Source: Prochloron sp. SulCav_FS08_3_32_3330
Lineage (GTDB): Bacteria > Cyanobacteriota > Cyanobacteriia > Cyanobacteriales > DYNF01
Length of the DNA: 64,000 bases
Assembly: GCA_020721205.1 (NCBI GenBank)
Contig: DYNF01000004.1
Span: 1-64,000, forward strand
Reading direction: 5' to 3'
Of the stretch, positions 57,148 through 64,000 are shown piece after piece. Each line of letters begins with the position of its first letter. Position 1 is the first letter of the stretch. Made by a program: the position numbers and the translations under genes. The notes below the pieces were generated by a model. That model saw only the letters and a list, made by a program, of their open reading frames with translations, ran no database searches and was not told the DNA's origin.

Positions 57148-59400
57148 TTAAAATAATTTAAGTTGATTATCTCCACTTTTTAAGCACCAACTATTATCTC
57201 CGATTCTTTCTCCAATATCTTCTAATACTGTTAAAATTGTTTGATTTTCTGGTGTTGTACCATTTTTTAATAAGGGTAATAAATGTAATACTATTTCATC
57301 AAAAGATGAGGTTTTACTTTCTCTTTCCCTCCGTCTTAAATAACTGATTAAATAATATTTAATCCTTAATTTTACATCAAGATGAGATTTAAACTGAGCA
57401 TCTTTTTTCAATGTAAAAATTTCTTTTGTTTCATCATAATCAAAATTATCCATTAAAATTGGTGTAAGATCAGAATATTCTTTTTTTAATAAGTCTAAAA
57501 AACCTAATTCTAAACCTTTAATAATTAATTCATCGTTAATTTGTTCTAAAGTTGCCCCATCATTTTTCGCAATAATTCCCTCAATAGTTTCAATCACAAT
57601 TTCTGCTATATCCATGCCTAAATTAGCTTTCATAATCGCTTTAGGAGTGCGTACTTTGCGGAAATTAATAATTAATTGCCCTGATAAAACTGTAAAAGGA
57701 TTTTGTCTTTTTTTAAAGCTAGTTTGTCCATTTTTTTGTGCTACCGCACCGATATATTCAAAACCACAATTTTCGGCAGTATCTATGATTAAATGCCAAA
57801 ATTCTGGATCTTTATGGGCAAAAACAAAGGATAACCAGCGATCAAATTTTAAAACTCGATACATTTCTTTAATACTTTCTGCTATTAACTCGTTATATTC
57901 TTCTTTACTTTTTTGATATTCTCCTCCTTCGATCGCCTCTATTTTATAATCAGCTTCTGTTACTTCTAAATCTAACCAAGCATTCCACATAATAGATAAA
58001 TCTAAATAAGGAATTTTCTTACCATAAGGGGGATCAGTATAAATATAGTCAACACTTTCATTAGCAATAAAACTTAAATCTGTAGCAGAATTTTTAATAA
58101 TTTGAGCATTAGAAATAGTATTTTCATTAATATAATATTCCATTTCTTTTTTAGCTGAAACTACTTTTTTAAAACGCATTTCAAAATAAGTTAAAATATC
58201 AAGTTCGACTGGATTGGGAGCAATTCTATAACGATAATATCTAAAAGCAGAAGCATCTCCTCCTCCTTTGGCACGAACTGAAGAAGAATGATAAGTTAAA
58301 TTTACTTTTGTTAAAAGACTAGAAAACATTAACATTAATGTATCTCTAATATTTTGCTTTTTCTCTTTTTTAATCAGAGATTTTAATAAACCTAATTGAG
58401 CCAATTGTTGATCACTAAATAACTGTTCCACTGTTTCCACATCTGAGCCTTTAGGTAACTTTAAACCTTGAGGATAGGGATATTTTTTCAAAGCTTTTTT
58501 AATCTCATCTTTAGTTTTAGGTTCATCTTTTTCATAACCTATTTTTACCCTTTCAAAAGCTTGATTTAACTGATCAAAATTAACAGGATTAATTAAAGAA
58601 TTAACCAGAAAAATTGCCATCGGGTTAATATCTGTAGTGATCGCCTTTCGATTATTCATTAAAGCCTCGATCGCCGTAACACCACTACCACCAAAAGGAT
58701 CAAGAATTAAATCATCAGGCTGACTATAATTCTTAATATATTCAGCAACCACATTCCAAGCCTGTTTAGTAAAATAACCATGGACTCCAAAATGACGTTT
58801 AGCCGCCTGTTTTTTCACAGGAATTTCTGTTAATAAAGGACGAGTTTTATAGTCAAAAATCCTCCCCTCGCCTGTGGGAGAGGGGGCGGGGGTGAGGGCT
58901 AAATTATAATTAAAACTTTTACCAATTTGAAAACTTTGAGGTGATAAAAATTGACTTAAATTTTCCCAATAATATTCAATTTGATCGAGACTAAAAAATA
59001 AAATAGGTGTATCAGTGCCAGTAGTTTTAAAAAGAGAAAATTCTAAACCATTACAAAGAGCAAAATAATTACTTCTAATTTCTGGATGGGTAGCATAACT
59101 ATAAACTTGTTCAATATTTTCACCCTCTTTAATATTTTGATTAGGGGCTTTAGCATCTAATACCCAAGCATAATTATTTTCTATTTTTAAAACATAATCT
59201 GGTACTAAATTTACCGGGCGTTTTTTACTTCCAATTTTCAAAAAAGGATGGTGTAAAGTTTTACTTCTAATAATATTTGATTGAGTATAACCGAGAGCTT
59301 TTAAAATAGGTAAAATAATCACTTCCCTGACACTATCCTCTTTAAAATCAGGGTTAGTTATGATAGATTGAAAATTAAGATCACTGAAAATATTTTTCAT
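57148..59400 (-). CDS. Fusion of HsdR_N-like nuclease domain and site-specific DNA methyltransferase
   Basis: N-terminal VPDYVLKIENNYAWVLDAKAPNQNIKEGENIEQVYSYATHPEIRSNYFALCNG; DPFGGSGVTAIEAL and YIYTDPPYGKKIPYLDL. Confidence 0.8.
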   Translation of the reverse strand: MKNIFSDLNFQSIITNPDFKEDSVREVIILPILKALGYTQSNIIRSKTLHHPFLKIGSKKRPVNLVPDYVLKIENNYAWVLDAKAPNQNIKEGENIEQVYSYATHPEIRSNYFALCNGLEFSLFKTTGTDTPILFFSLDQIEYYWENLSQFLSPQSFQIGKSFNYNLALTPAPSPTGEGRIFDYKTRPLLTEIPVKKQAAKRHFGVHGYFTKQAWNVVAEYIKNYSQPDDLILDPFGGSGVTAIEALMNNRKAITTDINPMAIFLVNSLINPVNFDQLNQAFERVKIGYEKDEPKTKDEIKKALKKYPYPQGLKLPKGSDVETVEQLFSDQQLAQLGLLKSLIKKEKKQNIRDTLMLMFSSLLTKVNLTYHSSSVRAKGGGDASAFRYYRYRIAPNPVELDILTYFEMRFKKVVSAKKEMEYYINENTISNAQIIKNSATDLSFIANESVDYIYTDPPYGKKIPYLDLSIMWNAWLDLEVTEADYKIEAIEGGEYQKSKEEYNELIAESIKEMYRVLKFDRWLSFVFAHKDPEFWHLIIDTAENCGFEYIGAVAQKNGQTSFKKRQNPFTVLSGQLIINFRKVRTPKAIMKANLGMDIAEIVIETIEGIIAKNDGATLEQINDELIIKGLELGFLDLLKKEYSDLTPILMDNFDYDETKEIFTLKKDAQFKSHLDVKLRIKYYLISYLRRRERESKTSSFDEIVLHLLPLLKNGTTPENQTILTVLEDIGERIGDNSWCLKSGDNQLKLF

Positions 59401-59437
59401 AGTTTTTGATATATAATTATTTGATTTGAGTATTGAT

Positions 59438-59490
59438 ACCGCTTTGAAATAAATTTCAAAGCTAATAAAGAACGTTCAACAAATTGAACT
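59438..59490. repeat. TTTGAAATAAATTTCAAA / GTTCAACAAATTGAAC double-hairpin repeat
   Basis: ataccgctttgaaataaatttcaaagctaataaagaacgttcaacaaattgaac, also near 14156-14210. Confidence 0.8.
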
Positions 59491-59818
59491 TTTTTTGATT
59501 TTATAGTGCTACGCATAATTGTTAGGACGTTATTTATAGTAATGCCATTTGATTTGTAAAAATTGTGGAACGGGCATCTTGCCCGTAACAGGAAACTAGA
59601 AGCCTGTTCCACTGTTCACAACCCAATTAGAATTGCTATATTAAATCCTGTAGAGACGTAATATATTACGTCTCTACAAATGTCCTAACATTAGTTAGTC
59701 GTGCTATAAATCCATTTAAAGTTATGATCAAAGTGTAGCTAATTGAAATAATATTTAATAGAAAAAAGGTGGGCATAACCCACCCTAATTTTAACTAATT
59801 TTAACTTTCTTTTAACCT

Positions 59819-61006
59819 CTACTTGATATATTCTTTTAAGATACTATTACGATTAGGATGACGTAATTTTCTTAAAGCTTTAGCTTCAATTTGACGGATT
59901 CTTTCTCTCGTTACATTAAAAATTTGTCCAATTTCTTCTAAAGTTTTCATCCGTCCATCATCTAAACCGTAACGTAACCGTAACACATCACGCTCACGAG
60001 TGCTGAGAGTATCTAAAACATTTTCTAAATCCTCTCTTAATAAACTCTTAGAAACCTCATCTTCAGGAGTTTCACCATCAGCCTCAATAAAATCTCCTAA
60101 ACGGGAATCTTCCTCTTTCCCGATCGGCGTTTCTAAGGAAATAGGTAATTGAGCAGATTTCGCAATAAATCTTAACTTCTCAATCGTCATTTCCATGTGA
60201 GTCGCAATTTCTTCCTCCGTGGGTTTTCTTCCCTTTTCTTGAGATAAAATTTTCGTCGTCTTCTTAATCCGAGAAATAGTCTCATAAAGATGCACAGGTA
60301 AACGGATTGTGCGAGATTGATCAGCGATCGCCCGGGTAATCGCTTGACGAATCCACCAAGTCGCATAAGTCGAAAATTTATAACCCTTTTCATGATCAAA
60401 TTTTTCCGCCGCCCGAATCAAACCAAGGGATCCCTCCTGAATTAAATCTTGGAAAGATAAACCCCGATTCATATATTTTTTAGCAATAGAAACCACCAGA
60501 CGCAGGTTAGACTGTACCATCTTATCTTTAGCTCGTCGACCATGATACAAACGACGACGGAAAGCCACTAAAGGCATTCCCATTTCATTAGCCCACTCTT
60601 GTTGAGTAGGAAAACGATCTAAACTTTCAATCAGATCCTCTCGCACTCTTTCCAATTCCAAAAGATCAGCAATTTTACGCGCAAGTTCAATTTCTTCTTC
60701 TGCCCGTAAAAGACGAATCCGACCAATTTCCTGTAAATAAATACGGATCGAATCTTCAGTATAGGTTTTCTTTTTACCCGGATCTTTACGACGAGTGGCA
60801 GAAGTTTTACGAGTTTTGCGACCAACAGTTTGGGCTTCCTCTATTTCTTGTGCTAATACTTCACTATCTTCTTCAATTAGAAGGCTGGGATCCCCATCCA
60901 GATCAATGTCTATATCTATGTCTATATCTATGTCTAGATCAATGTCCATATCCACTGGAAATTCAAAACCTGTAGTTTTAGATGGAGTCTTAGTTGCCTG
61001 CGTCAT
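59819..61006 (-). CDS. rpoD: Principal RNA polymerase sigma factor (RpoD/SigA)
   Basis: [107 protein letters not shown]. Confidence 0.96.
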   Translation of the reverse strand: MTQATKTPSKTTGFEFPVDMDIDLDIDIDIDIDIDLDGDPSLLIEEDSEVLAQEIEEAQTVGRKTRKTSATRRKDPGKKKTYTEDSIRIYLQEIGRIRLLRAEEEIELARKIADLLELERVREDLIESLDRFPTQQEWANEMGMPLVAFRRRLYHGRRAKDKMVQSNLRLVVSIAKKYMNRGLSFQDLIQEGSLGLIRAAEKFDHEKGYKFSTYATWWIRQAITRAIADQSRTIRLPVHLYETISRIKKTTKILSQEKGRKPTEEEIATHMEMTIEKLRFIAKSAQLPISLETPIGKEEDSRLGDFIEADGETPEDEVSKSLLREDLENVLDTLSTRERDVLRLRYGLDDGRMKTLEEIGQIFNVTRERIRQIEAKALRKLRHPNRNSILKEYIK

Positions 61007-61065
61007 GCCGTTTTCCTCTTATTTTTCTAGTTCACAAAAATTCTTGATTGTTGTCTATTTTTTTT

Positions 61066-61101
61066 CATCAGAAAAAACTTAGAAAATAGTCTTTTCTGAT
61101 G
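61066..61101. promoter_or_regulatory. Perfect 10-bp stem-loop upstream of rpoD (possible 5' UTR structure)
   Basis: catcagaaaa ... ttttctgatg, ~60 nt upstream of the start codon. Confidence 0.45.
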
Positions 61102-61935
61102 AGGGGGATTTTTTCTTAAGTCGAAAAATTTAACTTCGTCAACTTTAAGCAAAAATCGGAAAAATTTTAGTCTTTGAGAAAGACATCTTTAATTGTAGCT
61201 GATATTTTTTTTTTGCTAACAACTGTTAACAATATACTGTAAATTTTCCAAGGAAGTTGACTTGATTTTATTTAATCTCAACTCAATTTTAAACCCTCAA
61301 TCATCCTTACAGTTTTGGGGAATCAGCTATCATTGTTTTTATTCCTATTTGAACGATGAAAAATTTACGCTGAATCAAAAATTCAACTTTTTTTTCATCG
61401 TTTAAAAAAGTTTTGCTACACCTATTATAATTAAGGTTTTTGCTTTTGAATAATTAATTTTAGTTCACCTACAGGACAAAAGTATTAAGAATGTTAATGA
61501 TTCAATCAAAAAGATTATAGTTTTGAGCCAGTAATCCTTGTCTTACCTTTGATCCCCCGTTTGGTTTGTCTAAATCTGTAGCTATTCTAATTAATTTCTG
61601 GAAAAATGACAGCCTTTTTAACAAAAATAATTAACTAATTTTGATGATTTTCTGAAATAACATTTAGTGTTAATGTACTAATTAAACTCTGTTAGCTTTA
61701 TATAGTAAGGATTTTGCTTTTTGACTCTCAAAAAAAAATTTTAATAATCATCAAAAAAGATACAAAAATTACAACATTTCTGGGAAAAAATACTCAAAAC
61801 AGTTAAGAATATATACTTATTCACAATGAATAATAACAAAATTGCTTTTTGTGTTACTAATTAGAGAATAATTTGATTACTATAACTATTCCTCTATACC
61901 ATATTTTTTAATCATAAATAAACATCTATACTTCT

Positions 61936-63321
61936 ATGACTACATTTAATTTAAGAGCGGAAATGAATCAACAACGGGGAGAAAATTATCAACTTCACCG
62001 TCAATATCTTAACGCCCAATTGGTAAGAGTTTTAAATACCATCGGTTACGATCGCTTTTATGAAAAGGGAGAAGGGGCTTATTTAATTGATCAAAACGGC
62101 GATCGCTATTTAGATTTTTTATCCGGTTTTGGCGTTTTTGCTTTAGGGCGATCGCATCCGGTAGTTAAACAAGCTTTACAAGACGTTTTAGATAGTGATT
62201 TACCCAGTTTAGTACAAATGGACTGTGCCTTATTACCCGGAATGTTAGGCAAAGCATTATTAAAAAAAGTTCCTCCTCGTATTAACCGTTGTTTTTTCGC
62301 TAATAGTGGCACAGAAGCGGTGGAAGCCACCTTAAAATTTGCCCGTTATGCCACAGGTCGCCCCCGCATTTTATACTGTGATCACTCTTATCATGGCTTA
62401 ACTTATGGTTCTTTATCTATTACGGGAGCATCGGAGTTTAGGGAGGGTTTTGAGCCTCTGTTACCCGCTTGTGAGGTAATCCCTTTTGGGGATCTTGACG
62501 CTTTAGAAAAAGAAGTGAAAAAGAAAAACGTAGCGGGGTTTATTTTTGAGCCGATTCAAGGGAAAGGAGTTAATCTACCTTCTGAGGATTTTTTGATTAA
62601 TGCTCAAGCAATATGTAGAAAATACGGCACTTTAACGATCGCTGATGAAGTACAAACAGGCTTAGGGCGCACGGGTAAATTTTTCGCTTTTGAGCATTGG
62701 AATTTAGAGCCGGATCTGGTGGCGATCGCTAAAGCCTTATCAGGCGGTTATATACCCGTGGGGGCGGTTTTATGTAAAGAAGAAATATTCGCCAAAGTCT
62801 TTCACCGTATGGATCGAGCGTTAGTGCATGGCTCAACTTTTGGCAAAAATCCCATGGCAATGGCGGCGGGTTTAGCAACCCTTCACGTTTTAGAAGAAGA
62901 AAAATTAGTAGAAAATTCAGAGAAAATGGGTCAATTATTAATAAAAGGATTAAAACCTTTAGTAGAAAAATATGAAATATTTGCAGAAGTAAGAGGAAAA
63001 GGCTTAATGATCGGTTTAGAATTTCGCGCCCCTCAATCCTTAAAATTAAAAATAGGTTGGACAATGTTAGAAACAGCACAAAAAGGATTATTTAGTCAAT
63101 TAATAACTGTGCCATTATTTCAACGTCATAAAATCTTAACTCAAGTAGCTGGAAATAACATGAATGTGATTAAAATATTACCACCTTTAATCATAAGTGA
63201 AACTGAAGTCAACTTATTTTTAAAAGGTTTTGAAGATGTATTAGCAGACACTCATCGTTATCCGGGTACATTATGGGATTTTGGTGCTACTTTAACTAAA
63301 CAAGCATTAAAAAGAAATTAA
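61936..63321 (+). CDS. Class III aminotransferase (acetylornithine/diaminobutyrate-type)
   Basis: FFANSGTEAVEATLKFARYATGRPRILYCDHSYHGLT...TIADEVQTGLGRTGKFFAFEHW. Confidence 0.9.
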   Translation: MTTFNLRAEMNQQRGENYQLHRQYLNAQLVRVLNTIGYDRFYEKGEGAYLIDQNGDRYLDFLSGFGVFALGRSHPVVKQALQDVLDSDLPSLVQMDCALLPGMLGKALLKKVPPRINRCFFANSGTEAVEATLKFARYATGRPRILYCDHSYHGLTYGSLSITGASEFREGFEPLLPACEVIPFGDLDALEKEVKKKNVAGFIFEPIQGKGVNLPSEDFLINAQAICRKYGTLTIADEVQTGLGRTGKFFAFEHWNLEPDLVAIAKALSGGYIPVGAVLCKEEIFAKVFHRMDRALVHGSTFGKNPMAMAAGLATLHVLEEEKLVENSEKMGQLLIKGLKPLVEKYEIFAEVRGKGLMIGLEFRAPQSLKLKIGWTMLETAQKGLFSQLITVPLFQRHKILTQVAGNNMNVIKILPPLIISETEVNLFLKGFEDVLADTHRYPGTLWDFGATLTKQALKRN

Positions 63322-63415
63322 TATTGTCATAATTATTAGGGAGAAAAAATGGACAATAAATAATTGACAATTATGAAGAAAACAATTAAAATTTGTAATA
63401 AAAATAGGTGACAAT

Positions 63416-63619
63416 ATGACAACTCAAAACTATCCTTTTGCTCAAGAATTAATTACCGATATAGAAGGTAATATTCGCAAAGTAATTTTAGACTTTAATG
63501 ACTACCAAAACCTAATAGAAATGTTAGAAGATGAAGGGTTATATCAAGCAATGTTACTAACCAAAAATGAAAACCCCTTAAGCTTAGAAAACGCCTTAGA
63601 AGAATTAGAAAAAGAATGA
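63416..63619 (+). CDS. Phd-like antitoxin
   Basis: [35 protein letters not shown]...LEELEKE; 4-bp overlap with downstream toxin. Confidence 0.75.
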   Translation: MTTQNYPFAQELITDIEGNIRKVILDFNDYQNLIEMLEDEGLYQAMLLTKNENPLSLENALEELEKE

Positions 63620-63885
63620 AAACAGAATATTTACCCACCTTTATTAAAGACTTGAAAAAACTTAAAAGTAATCCTATTTACAGTCAAATTAAAAATCTAG
63701 TTACTAAAGAAATTCCTAACCATGAAAACTTAACAGAAATTAACAACATAAAAAAAATTAAAGGTGATAAAAATGCCTATCGTATTAGAATAGGAGATTA
63801 TCGTATTGGTTTTTTCTTAGAAGAAGATAAAATTATCTTTTCTAGGGTATTACACCGAAAAGAAATTTATCGTTTTTTCCCCTAA
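63616..63885 (+). CDS. RelE/ParE-family toxin
   Basis: [11 protein letters not shown]...[44 protein letters not shown]. Confidence 0.9.
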   Translation: MKTEYLPTFIKDLKKLKSNPIYSQIKNLVTKEIPNHENLTEINNIKKIKGDKNAYRIRIGDYRIGFFLEEDKIIFSRVLHRKEIYRFFP

Positions 63886-64000
63886 TCGAAAAACAACCTT
63901 TTGTTAGAGAATATCAAAACAAAATAGATTAATTATTACAGGAATAGATTAAAGTAAGATCAAACTATTAAATTACACAAAAATGAAAAAATTTATTCCG

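Noticed and set aside
59397-59612. 71-aa ORF upstream of the methyltransferase gene
   Set aside because: Composed of dispersed repeat hairpins; translation has no family resemblance.

Overview
AT-rich (about one-third GC by eye) cyanobacterial chromosomal window. It contains ChlP, AgrE/ArgZ, DevB/DevC, CtpA, CobN, CobO, SahH, PurC, a primary sigma factor, multi-GAF histidine kinases and many GCGATCGC (HIP1) octamers. Low GC plus this gene set suggests a Cyanobacterium/Geminocystis-like lineage (inference). Most coding regions are ordinary core genes. The unusual content is: (1) several dispersed short palindromic or MITE-like repeat families. One is a ~184-bp element with 17-bp terminal inverted repeats and a 9-bp target duplication (CTGCTAAAG). 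It is nested inside other repeats and carries hairpins whose arms co-vary between copies. Another is a ~142-bp element with 16-bp terminal inverted repeats that carries the heptamer short tandem repeats in its core; (2) toxin-antitoxin modules (RelE-like at 20.8-21.4 kb, HicBA at 53.9-54.3 kb) each bracketed by ~64-bp direct repeats, plus an orphan RHH antitoxin followed by a 22-codon remnant of a RelE toxin; (3) a four-gene cluster of unknown function (2.0-7.1 kb) with a 961-aa acidic protein carrying eight nearly identical 123-bp repeats; (4) a four-GAF histidine kinase with DxCF and Cys-His motifs in three GAFs, a candidate cyanobacteriochrome, next to a single-domain response regulator; (5) repeat-derived peptides inserted in frame in CobN and in an HsdR_N-methyltransferase fusion. 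All calls come from reading the sequence and the supplied ORF translations. No database search, alignment program or folding program was run. Repeat coordinates were counted by hand and may be off by 1-2 nt.
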